A DNA stretch of 64,000 nt from the NCBI RefSeq assembly GCF_005517195.1, contig NZ_CP040244.1, positions 2,746,001-2,810,000 of the forward strand, given 5' to 3'. How positions within the stretch are numbered: position 1 is the stretch's first letter; the number at the start of each line of letters is the position of its first letter. Under the pieces are notes generated by a model. That model was not told the origin of the DNA. It saw only the letters and a list, made by a program, of their open reading frames with translations, and did no database searches. Positions 36,350-43,332 of the stretch are shown here, piece after piece. The DNA comes from Streptomyces vilmorinianum (GTDB lineage Bacteria; Actinomycetota; Actinomycetes; Streptomycetales; Streptomycetaceae). A program made the position numbers and the translations under genes.

Positions 36350-36692
36350 TCAGCGATGAGGGGTGACGGCGGCGGGGAGACCGAGCTCCTGTGGTGTAGG
36401 CCCTGCGGGCGTGGGGATGTCGGCGAGTCGGGTGAGGAGTGCGTCGATGGCGGTTTGACCGTCGTCGACCGCGGCACGCTCGTCCTCGGTCAGCGGGATG
36501 GAGCCGAGCAGGTGCTGGAGATTCTCCTTGGCTTCGAGGAGTTGGGCCTTGCTGGAGCCCTTGGGGGTTTAGAAGTCGCAGCGGGCGCAGGCCATCCGGT
36601 GCTGGCACTGTTCGAAGAAGAAGTAGGTGCACAAGCCGTGGCCCAGGGCGTAGTACTGCCAGGGCTCGCCGGTGGCCGCCGGAACGGACGCC
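36350..36692 (-). pseudogene. Remnant of a tyrosine-type site-specific recombinase with an internal stop
   Basis: The minus-strand frame reads GEPWQYYALGHGLCTYFFFE, QCQHRMACARCDF, then TAA (36569-36571), then TPKGSSKAQLLEAKENLQHL and on through PLTEDERAAVDDG to PTPAGPTPQEL and a TGA at 36350-36352. This matches the distinctive cysteine-rich C-terminus of a tyrosine recombinase family found on actinobacterial mobile elements, where the stop position is normally Tyr (CDFY). The catalytic core upstream of 36692 is gone. It is a dead integrase or transposase end. Confidence 0.7.
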
Positions 36693-36810
36693 AGCGGAAG
36701 TCAGCACCAGGTCAGCACGAGTGCGTCTGCGACCGATTCGCCTCGCGCAGTCCGTGCCTCTCACCTGCATGTTTACGCCGGAGGCCGTCGCATGGTAAGC
36801 CGCGCCCTCC

Positions 36811-36957
36811 CATTTGGAGAACATCTGGCTCCGCACCAAGCGGTACAACGCGAGCGGGAGAGTGGTCTCCGGCACAGGAGGGGTCTGCTACCCCTACTTC
36901 CCCGACCGTCCGACGCCCGCGCAGCGCAAGGCATTGGCGGCCGTCGGCATCCGCTGA
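36811..36957 (+). pseudogene. 3' fragment of a second C39-like peptidase gene
   Basis: From 36814 the frame reads LENIWLRTKRYNASGRVVSG, then TGGVCYPYFPDRPTPAQRKA and LAAVGIR before TGA. It parallels the C-terminus of the intact peptidase at 30967-32334 (WENIWLRTKRYDANGKVRSG, then TGGVCYLFWPVKPAP). There is no start codon and the upstream sequence is unrelated. DNA identity to the intact gene is moderate, so this is a paralogue's tail rather than a recent duplication. Confidence 0.8.
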
Positions 36958-36968
36958 CGCGAGCGTGG

Positions 36969-37008
36969 CGGCCCCGGGAGCGTGACCGACGTCTCTACCC
37001 CGGGGCCG
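36969..37008 (+). terminator. Terminator after the C39 peptidase fragment
   Basis: CGGCCCCGGG (36969-36978) pairs with CCCGGGGCCG (36999-37008), 12 bp after the fragment's stop codon. It is the native terminator of the lost gene. Confidence 0.65.
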
Positions 37009-37032
37009 TAGGCCGCTGGCACTGTGGTGGCC

Positions 37033-37197
37033 ATGACCGCCACCACCCACTCCGCCGCCCGCTCCCGCACCCGCACCCGCACCGGCGGCCATACCGGCGG
37101 CCCCGAGGACGACGGCCCCAAGGTGCTCGAGCACATCCTCGGCTGGACCCTCGTCGTCGTCCTCGCGATGTTCGTCACCCAGGCCGGGCTGATGTGA
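37033..37197 (+). CDS. SCO1431-family small membrane protein
   Basis: A 54-residue peptide starting MTATTHSAARSRTRTRTGG. After an Arg/Thr-rich and then acidic segment (GGPEDDGPKVLEHILG) comes one transmembrane helix (WTLVVVLAMFVTQAGLM). Length and sequence fit the small family named after S. coelicolor SCO1431. Function is unknown. CACTGT lies seven bases before the ATG, so the transcript may be leaderless. The last 23 bp overlap the end of the convergent membrane-protein gene. Confidence 0.8.
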   Translation: MTATTHSAARSRTRTRTGGHTGGPEDDGPKVLEHILGWTLVVVLAMFVTQAGLM

Positions 37198-38077
37198 CCG
37201 CCCCCCGCTGAAGGTGTTCGTCCGCCCGCCAGTGGCGGGTCGGCACGCCCACCGTCCCGTACAGCCACCGCACCGGGCTCCGGCGCGGCAGCAGGACGAG
37301 GCCGGCCCCGACGGCGAAGAGCGCGAGGCCGGGCACCGCGCCGAGCAGCCGGGTGAGCACGCTCGCGGCGAGCGCGCCGGCGAAGGGCAGGCCGTGGACG
37401 CCGGCCGCGGCGATGCCGATCGCGAGCACGCGCGGCACCTTCCGGTCCTCGTCCGCGCCCGGCAGCCGCCACCCCTCCATCAGCCAGCCGATCTCCGTCA
37501 GCAGCATCGTGCCGATGACCGCCGCGCCGAGGACGAGCAGGGCGAGGAAGGTGCCGGAGGTGAGGAAGTCGAGGACGTGATTGACCACGCTGTCGCGCGG
37601 CCAGTCGGCGAAGGCGCGGGCGTCGGTGGTGAGCAGGCGCTGGTAGCCGGTGCCGTCCCAGCCGTGGATCAGCGTCCCGAACAGCAGGAAGTACCCGCCG
37701 ACCACCTGCAGATACGCCCCGTACCCGGCGCCGAGCAGGACGAGGAACTGCCCGGCCAGGAAGCCGAGCAGCGCCCCGACGACGATCCCTCCGGCGTAGA
37801 GGAGGACGAACCCGGCCCAGAGCTCGTCGTGGCCGCGGACGGTGTGCATGGTCGCCCACGAGGGGTTCTGCCAGAGCAGGAAGAGCCCGGTCGGGACCAG
37901 GAGCACGGCCGCGTACAGCAGGGTGAGCGCGAGGTACGGGTTGGCCGCGCGGCTGCGGGTGCGCACACCCTCCTCGTACACCGAACGCTGCCACCACTGC
38001 AGTTGCCGGCCGGCGGACAGGGCGAAGGTGGCGCCGATGGCGTACGCCCAGAACAGCGCGGCCTGGATCTGGATCAC
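37175..38077 (-). CDS. Polytopic membrane protein of unknown function, third gene of the DUF6230 operon
   Basis: A 300-residue protein with about seven hydrophobic helices (ALFWAYAIGATFALSAG, YLALTLLYAAVLLVPTGLFLLW, LWAGFVLLYAGGIVVGALLGFLAG and others). GTG at 38077 overlaps the DUF6114 stop by four bases (GTGA), so it is translationally coupled to it. No catalytic motif was recognised. The 3' end runs 23 bp into the convergent SCO1431-like gene. Confidence 0.75.
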   Translation of the reverse strand: MIQIQAALFWAYAIGATFALSAGRQLQWWQRSVYEEGVRTRSRAANPYLALTLLYAAVLLVPTGLFLLWQNPSWATMHTVRGHDELWAGFVLLYAGGIVVGALLGFLAGQFLVLLGAGYGAYLQVVGGYFLLFGTLIHGWDGTGYQRLLTTDARAFADWPRDSVVNHVLDFLTSGTFLALLVLGAAVIGTMLLTEIGWLMEGWRLPGADEDRKVPRVLAIGIAAAGVHGLPFAGALAASVLTRLLGAVPGLALFAVGAGLVLLPRRSPVRWLYGTVGVPTRHWRADEHLQRGAVTSARPG

Positions 38078-38970
38078 GACGCCTCCAGCCGCAGTCCGCG
38101 CGTCTCGATGACGTCGGACGTGACCAGGGCCTGCTCGGCGCTGACGTCGGTCATGTAGACGAAGGGCGGTACGACCGGCGGCACCGGCAGCGCGTCCGGG
38201 GTGAAGGTCAGGCAGAGGAGCCCCTGGAGGCAGCCGCTGAACCTGGTCAGATAGAGGGTGACGTGCCCGCTCAGGTCGAGGGTGTCGGCGGCGAGGGCCA
38301 GCTCCTCGCTCCCGTCCCGGGTCCGCAGCCGGTAGTCGGAGAGCGAGGCCGAGCGCATGGTCAGGACCATCACCTTCAGCGGTCCGCCGGCGGTCGGCAG
38401 GGTCCGTACCCCGGCGAGGGTGAAGCCGTGCGGGGCGAAACGCGTGGTGGTGACGGTCGGGGGCGTGCGCGCGGCCTCGACCGGCGTCGCGGCCCGGGCC
38501 TCCGCGGGCCACGTGCCGAGGCCGAGGAGCAGCGCGACCGGCAGGGCGGCGGCGAGGGTCCGGGGCGCGTCGCCCGTCCTGGCCGGTTCCTCCTCTCGTA
38601 CGGGAGTCCAGCCGAAGCCCATCGCGCTGCCCAGGACCCCGAGCGCCATGCCGACCAGGAAGCCGCCGAGGTTGGTCGCGGCGAAGGAGAGCACGGACAG
38701 GATCAGGGCGTGCACCGAGACGTAGTGGTGGGTGTGGGGCAGGAACCAGAGGAACAGACCGGCGGCGATCAGTGCCAGGCCGATCCCGATCGCCGCGATC
38801 CCGCCGATCCCCAGGCTGACCAGCACGGTGAGCGGGGAGAGCGGGACGAGCAGCAGCTCCGTCCCGCCGAGGAGGAGCAGCAGCCCGGCCCAGAAGGGCC
38901 GGGTGCGCCGCCAGGCCCGCAGCCGCCGCCGCGGACCGCGGTCGTCGTGCCCGGCCGGGTTCAGAAGCAC
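38074..38970 (-). CDS. DUF6114 family membrane protein
   Basis: A 298-residue protein with four to five N-terminal helices (FWAGLLLLLGGTELLLVPL, VLVSLGIGGIAAIGIGLALIAAGLFLWFLP, the HHYVSVHALILSVLSFAATNLGGFLVGMALG region) in the DUF6114 pattern. A further hydrophobic segment and a ~130-residue beta-rich C-terminal part follow. In many actinobacteria DUF6114 is encoded directly after DUF6230, as here (10-bp overlap). Function is unknown; older annotations call such genes 'cholesterol esterase' without support. Confidence 0.8.
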   Translation of the reverse strand: MLLNPAGHDDRGPRRRLRAWRRTRPFWAGLLLLLGGTELLLVPLSPLTVLVSLGIGGIAAIGIGLALIAAGLFLWFLPHTHHYVSVHALILSVLSFAATNLGGFLVGMALGVLGSAMGFGWTPVREEEPARTGDAPRTLAAALPVALLLGLGTWPAEARAATPVEAARTPPTVTTTRFAPHGFTLAGVRTLPTAGGPLKVMVLTMRSASLSDYRLRTRDGSEELALAADTLDLSGHVTLYLTRFSGCLQGLLCLTFTPDALPVPPVVPPFVYMTDVSAEQALVTSDVIETRGLRLEAS

Positions 38971-39575
38971 TTCGGGCCGCCGATGCTCACATCGACCTTC
39001 ATCCCCTTCAGCCGGAAGTTGCCGCCGGTGGCCGACCAGGCGTGCGACTTCACCCCGACGACCTCGATGTCACCGGCCTGGAGTCCGAACTTCCCCCGGG
39101 GGCCCTTCACCCCCGGCACCTGGTCGAGCGTCGAGGCGTCACGGCCGATCTCCGCGGTGCCGAAGCGCGCGTTCCCGCTGAGGTCCTCGCCGTCGATGAC
39201 CAGATTGCTCGCCGTGACCTCGCCGGCCTCGCCGCCCGCGGTGAGCTTGAAGACGACCTTGCCGACCGGGGTGTCCACCTCGGCGGCCTGACAGATGTCG
39301 CTGAGCCGGGCGTCGCCGATGCCCAGCAGGGCGACCGGATGGCCCCGGCCGTCGGCGGAGCGGTCGGTGTGGACGTAGGAGGCGAGCCCCTGGCTGGTCA
39401 GCTTCCCGGACGAGACCTGGAAGCTGGTGCCGGAGACGGCGAAGGAGGCGGCGAGCGCCCCCTCGGCCATCACGGAGGCCATGACGCCGATCGCGACCAC
39501 GGCGGGCATACCGATCACCGCGGTCTTCTTCCAGGACGTTCTGCCGGGCCGTAACGCCCGTGTGGATGCGCGCAC
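38961..39575 (-). CDS. DUF6230 family cell-surface protein
   Basis: A 204-residue protein. After a basic N-terminus (RPGRTSWKKTAVIG) comes one signal-anchor helix (MPAVVAIGVMASVMAEGALAASFAVSG), then a beta-rich extracytoplasmic domain ending KVDVSIGGPKCF. GTG at 39575 has GGGAGG five bases upstream, better than the longer alternative starting at 39611. It is the first gene of a three-gene operon with DUF6114 and a polytopic protein, and it is divergent from a TetR gene 78 bp away. Confidence 0.8.
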   Translation of the reverse strand: MRASTRALRPGRTSWKKTAVIGMPAVVAIGVMASVMAEGALAASFAVSGTSFQVSSGKLTSQGLASYVHTDRSADGRGHPVALLGIGDARLSDICQAAEVDTPVGKVVFKLTAGGEAGEVTASNLVIDGEDLSGNARFGTAEIGRDASTLDQVPGVKGPRGKFGLQAGDIEVVGVKSHAWSATGGNFRLKGMKVDVSIGGPKCF

Positions 39576-39653
39576 GTGGACCCTCCCGAAGGTCTGCCAT
39601 AGGTCTGCCATACTGCGGGCACTGTCCGTGGAAGTCGGAGACTAGGGCTGAAT

Positions 39654-40283
39654 TTGAATAATAGTCAACAGCGCGGAACGACCGAACGATCCCAGGTGCG
39701 GCGCTCCGAACTCATCGCGACCGGGCGGAAGTTGTTCGCCGACACCTCGTATGACGCGCTGTCCATGGACGACATCGCGCAGCACGCGGGCGTGGCGAAG
39801 GGGCTGATCTACTACTACTTCAAGAGCAAGCGCGGCTACTACCTCGCGATCGTCGAGGAGTCCGTCTCCGACCTCGTCGCCCGGGCCGCGTCCGACACCG
39901 AACTCCCGCGCCGCGAACGCGTGGAGCGCACGATCGACGGCTACCTCCGCTACGCCCAGCACCACCAGGCGGCCTACCGCACGATCGTGACCGGCGGCGT
40001 CGGCTTCGACACCGAGGTCCAGGCGATCCGGGACACCGTGCGCGAGGAGCTGATCGCCACGATCGCCGAGGGCGCCTACGGCCGCCGCGAGATCCCGCGC
40101 CTCGCCCGCCTCGCCCTTCTCGGCTGGCTGAGCAGCGTCGAGGGCATCACCCTCGCCTGGCTCGCCGACCTGGAGCCGGAGCGGGAGACGGTGTGCGCGC
40201 TGCTGGTCAGGCTGCTGCGGGGCACCCTGGCGGCGATCGGGGAGTACGTCCCCGAGTGCCCGGCCCCGGAGGAGGAGAGCTGA
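39654..40283 (+). CDS. TetR/AcrR-family transcriptional regulator
   Basis: A 209-residue repressor with the TetR HTH (RRSELIATGRKLFADTSYDALSMDDIAQHAGVAKGLIYYYFKSKRGYYLAI) and a helical ligand domain. The start is TTG, the only in-frame choice that includes the full leading arm. It is divergent from the DUF6230 operon, its likely target; the 78-bp spacer is small enough for one shared operator. The ligand is unknown. The gene ends 174 bp before the acyl-CoA dehydrogenase. Confidence 0.87.
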   Translation: MNNSQQRGTTERSQVRRSELIATGRKLFADTSYDALSMDDIAQHAGVAKGLIYYYFKSKRGYYLAIVEESVSDLVARAASDTELPRRERVERTIDGYLRYAQHHQAAYRTIVTGGVGFDTEVQAIRDTVREELIATIAEGAYGRREIPRLARLALLGWLSSVEGITLAWLADLEPERETVCALLVRLLRGTLAAIGEYVPECPAPEEES

Positions 40284-40457
40284 GGGCGCGCCGCGTGTGA
40301 ACGGGGGCCGCCGAATGGGCATACTCCTTGCGCCACGGATGCCGGGCGGCCCCTCGCGCGAACCGCCGGGGGCAGCATCGGCGCAGCAGTGACCGACGGC
40401 GGCGCCGTGTCACCCCCGCGCACCGCCGCAGCGCCCGACAGGGAGGAGTGCGCCGCC

Positions 40458-41630
40458 ATGCCCGACCGCGCCCCGCAGACCGTGGAACGCCGGCTGCCCA
40501 CCGAGGAGGCCGGGGATCTGTTCGCCCTGGTCCGGGAGATCGCCGAGCGGGAGATCGCGCCCCGCGCCGCCGAGGAGGAGGACGCGGGACACTTCCCCCG
40601 GGAGCTCTTCTCGCTGCTCTCCGCCTCCGGACTGCTCGGACTGCCGTACGACTCCGAGTACGGCGGGGGCGACCAGCCGTACGCCGTCCACCTCCAGGTC
40701 CTCGAAGAGCTCGCCGCCGCCCGCCTCACCGTCGGCCTCGGCGTCAGCGTCCACTCCCTGTCCTGCCACGCGCTCGCGAACTTCGGCACCAAGGAACAGC
40801 GGGCCGCCCATCTGCCGGCGATGCTGGGCGGCGGCCTGCTCGGCGCGTACTGCCTCTCGGAGCCGGCCTCCGGGTCCGACGCGGCCTCGCTGCGCACGAA
40901 GGCGGTCCGGGACGGCGACGCCTGGGTGCTCACCGGTACCAAGGCGTGGATCACCCATGGCGGGATCGCCGACTTCTACACCGTCATGGCCCGCACCGGC
41001 GGGGAGGGCCCGAAGGGGATCACCGCGTTCCTGGTCCCCGGGGACGCGGACGGGCTGAGCGCGGCCGCCCCGGAGCGGAAGATGGGGATGAAGGGCTCAC
41101 CCACCGCCCAGCTCCACTTCGACGGGGTGCGGATTCCCGACGCGCGCCGCGTCGGTGAGGAGGGGCAGGGCTTCACGATCGCGCTGTCCGCCCTGGACTC
41201 CGGGCGGCTCGGGATCGCGGCCTGCGCCGTGGGGGTCGCGCAGGCGGCCCTGGACATGGCGGTCTCGTACGCACGCGAGCGGCGGCAGTTCGGCCGGCCG
41301 ATCGCCGACTTCCAGGGGCTTCGCTTCCTGCTCGCGGACATGGCCACCCGGATCGAGGCCGGCCGGGCGCTGTACCTGGAGGCGGCGCGGCTGCGCGACG
41401 AGGGCCGGCCCTTCGGGCGGCAGGCGGCGATGGCGAAGCTCTTCTGCACGGACGCGGCCATGCAGATCACCACGGACGCGGTGCAGGTGCTCGGCGGCTA
41501 CGGGTACACCGCGGACTTCCCGGTCGAGCGGTACATGCGCGAGGCGAAGGTGCTGCAGATCGTCGAGGGCACCAATCAGATCCAGCGCATGGTCATCGCG
41601 CGCCACCTTGTCGGACCAGAGTCCCGCTGA
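40458..41630 (+). CDS. Acyl-CoA dehydrogenase
   Basis: A 390-residue FAD enzyme starting nine bases after GGGAGGAG. Domains: N-terminal helices, the middle beta domain (AYCLSEPASGSDAASLRTKAVRDGDAWVLTGTKAWITHGG) and the C-terminal helices (RRQFGRPIADFQGLRFLLADMATRIEAGR). The end reads EAKVLQIVEGTNQIQRMVIARHL with the catalytic Glu. It resembles short/medium-chain dehydrogenases of fatty-acid or branched-chain degradation. No electron-transfer partner is adjacent. Its last 38 bp overlap the convergent His-rich gene. Confidence 0.9.
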   Translation: MPDRAPQTVERRLPTEEAGDLFALVREIAEREIAPRAAEEEDAGHFPRELFSLLSASGLLGLPYDSEYGGGDQPYAVHLQVLEELAAARLTVGLGVSVHSLSCHALANFGTKEQRAAHLPAMLGGGLLGAYCLSEPASGSDAASLRTKAVRDGDAWVLTGTKAWITHGGIADFYTVMARTGGEGPKGITAFLVPGDADGLSAAAPERKMGMKGSPTAQLHFDGVRIPDARRVGEEGQGFTIALSALDSGRLGIAACAVGVAQAALDMAVSYARERRQFGRPIADFQGLRFLLADMATRIEAGRALYLEAARLRDEGRPFGRQAAMAKLFCTDAAMQITTDAVQVLGGYGYTADFPVERYMREAKVLQIVEGTNQIQRMVIARHLVGPESR

Positions 41631-41952
41631 CGAGGGTGCCGCTCACCCCGCTCGCCCGTACGGTCCGGTCGGCCCACACGGGCGCGGCGATCAGCCGGTT
41701 CCACTCCTGGTCGGTGCGGCCCGGCAGGGTCCGGCCGTGGCTGGCCCACTGGCTGATCAGCGCCCGGTAGATGGGCGGGTCCGCGAGATGCGGCGGGGGG
41801 TGGGGCGAGGGGTGCGGTGAGGCATGCGGTGAGGGGTGCGGTGGGGCATGCGGCGACGCGTGCGGTGAGGCGTGCGGAACCGATTCTTCAAGGCGCGGCT
41901 CGGCAAGGCGTCGCCGCCCGCTGCCGATCGGGGTGGTGTACAGCGAGGTCAT
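41593..41952 (-). CDS. Small protein with His-Pro-Ala repeat segment
   Basis: A 119-residue protein. Residues ~25-55 consist of PHASPHA-type repeats encoded by a degenerate 12-bp tandem repeat. The C-terminal ~65 residues (IYRALISQWASHGRTLPGRTDQEWNRLI...) read like a conserved small domain of unknown function. It is convergent with, and overlaps, the dehydrogenase gene by 38 bp, and is divergent from the AttH-like gene. No signal peptide was seen. The histidine repeat could bind metal, but this is only suggestive. Confidence 0.6.
   Translation of the reverse strand: MTSLYTTPIGSGRRRLAEPRLEESVPHASPHASPHAPPHPSPHASPHPSPHPPPHLADPPIYRALISQWASHGRTLPGRTDQEWNRLIAAPVWADRTVRASGVSGTLVSGTLVRQGGAR
41799..41877. 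repeat. 12-bp tandem repeat inside the His-rich gene
   Basis: About six degenerate copies of a 12-bp unit (GCATGCGGTGAG and variants) occur in frame, each encoding Pro-His-Ala-Ser or a close variant on the minus strand. Confidence 0.75.
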
Positions 41953-42142
41953 GCCTGTCCCAACGGCGTCCGCCCGGCCGGGGTCACCGCCGGACGGAAT
42001 CGAGCGGCAGTTCGGCGGCTACCCGCCCTCGACCCGCCCTCGACCCGCCCTCGGCCCGGTCGCACCGGCCCGCCCCCTGCCACCCGCCGCTCGCCGCCCG
42101 CCCGCAATCGGGTGCCGCACGACTCTGGTCCTCGGCCAGCTT

Positions 42143-42159
42143 TCTGACTTACCGTCAGA
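42143..42159. promoter_or_regulatory. 17-bp palindrome, TetR-type operator candidate
   Basis: TCTGAC (42143-42148) and GTCAGA (42154-42159) flank a five-base centre, 25 bp before the AttH-like start and 15 bp upstream of its AGGAGGT box. The position suggests repression of the two-gene operon by an unidentified TetR-like protein. Confidence 0.5.
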
Positions 42160-42183
42160 TTCCGCTCGCGGCCAGGAGGTCCC

Positions 42184-43320
42184 ATGTCTGTGTACCGGCA
42201 CGTCGACGACCGTCCCGTCGCGCTCGACGAATACCCCGTGCACCAGGCGCCGCTCTCGATGAAGCACCACGTCAGCGGCGACCGCAACGTCTACGACCGA
42301 TGCATCTTCCATGTCTTCGACCACCGGGGGCGCGCCCTGCTCATCGCCGGGCTCGGCGTGTACCCCAACACCGGGGTCATCGACGCCTATGCCACCCTCC
42401 GCACCGGCGACCGCCTGCACGCCGTCCGGGCCTCCGACGCGCTCGGAGACGACCGCATGAACCTCGCCGTCGGCCCCCTGCGCGTCACCGTCGACGAACC
42501 CCTGAAGACGCTCACCCTGCGGTGCGAACCCGACCCGGCGGACCCCGAAGGGCTCTCCTTCGACCTCACCTGGACCGGCGACTTCCCCACCGTCTGGGAA
42601 CCGCACCACACCCAGCGCCGCGGCGACCGGCTCACCCTGGAAGGACGCCGCTTCGTCCAGGCCGGCCACTGCACCGGCACCATCCGGGCCGGCGGCGAGG
42701 AGTTCGCCGTCACCGCGGGGGAGTGGACCGGGACCCGTGACCGCAGCTGGGGCGTACGGCCGATCCCCGGCGAAGAGCCCGGCCGCGCCGAGGAGTTCCG
42801 GCCGGAGGGCTTCCACTGGCTCTGGATCCCCATGCGCTTCGACGACCGCTTCGTCATGGTCGTCGCCCAGGAGGACGCCGACGGCTACCGCACCCTCAAC
42901 GAGGCCGTGCTCGTACGGAACGGGCAGCGCGACACCCAACTCGGCTGGCCCCGCACCGACATCACCTACCGACCGGGCACCCGCCACCCGGAGCGGGCCG
43001 TCGTCCACCTCACCGACCCGGCCGGAAAGCCCCAGGACGTCGAGGTCGAGATCCTCGCCTCCTCCCCGCTCGCCGTCGGCGCCGGCTACCCGCCCGCGAC
43101 CGACTGGCAGCACGGCACCTGGCAGGGCCGCGACTGGACCGACCGCAGGGTCTACGACCTCTCCGACCCGGCCGCCCACCCCATGGCCGCCTTCGGCGTC
43201 ACCGACCACGCGGCCCGCTTCACCCTCGAAGGCCGCACCGGCTACGGCATCTTCGAGCACGGCTCCTTCGGCCGCCACGACCCGAGCGGCTTCGTCGACT
43301 ACTCCTCCGTCGCCCAGTAG
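42184..43320 (+). CDS. AttH / hydroxyneurosporene-synthase-like beta-sandwich protein (DUF7064/7065 type)
   Basis: A 378-residue protein of repeated beta-sandwich character, with motifs such as ALLIAGLGVYPNTGVIDAYA, RDRSWGVRPIP and FHWLWIPMRFDDRFVMVVAQED. In actinobacteria this family is often paired with a phosphotransferase and acyl-CoA metabolic genes, as here. The ideal AGGAGGT site lies three bases before the ATG. It ends 12 bp before the phosphotransferase gene and is probably co-transcribed. It may be a lipid or terpenoid hydratase/isomerase; activity is unproven. Confidence 0.7.
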   Translation: MSVYRHVDDRPVALDEYPVHQAPLSMKHHVSGDRNVYDRCIFHVFDHRGRALLIAGLGVYPNTGVIDAYATLRTGDRLHAVRASDALGDDRMNLAVGPLRVTVDEPLKTLTLRCEPDPADPEGLSFDLTWTGDFPTVWEPHHTQRRGDRLTLEGRRFVQAGHCTGTIRAGGEEFAVTAGEWTGTRDRSWGVRPIPGEEPGRAEEFRPEGFHWLWIPMRFDDRFVMVVAQEDADGYRTLNEAVLVRNGQRDTQLGWPRTDITYRPGTRHPERAVVHLTDPAGKPQDVEVEILASSPLAVGAGYPPATDWQHGTWQGRDWTDRRVYDLSDPAAHPMAAFGVTDHAARFTLEGRTGYGIFEHGSFGRHDPSGFVDYSSVAQ

Positions 43321-43332
43321 AAAGGGGCAGCC

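Noticed and set aside
36203..36985. Plus-strand open frame of about 260 codons across the graveyard region
   Set aside because: Its translation is a composite of shadow sequence opposite the recombinase remnant and a wrong frame of the C39 fragment. The real coding traces are in other frames.
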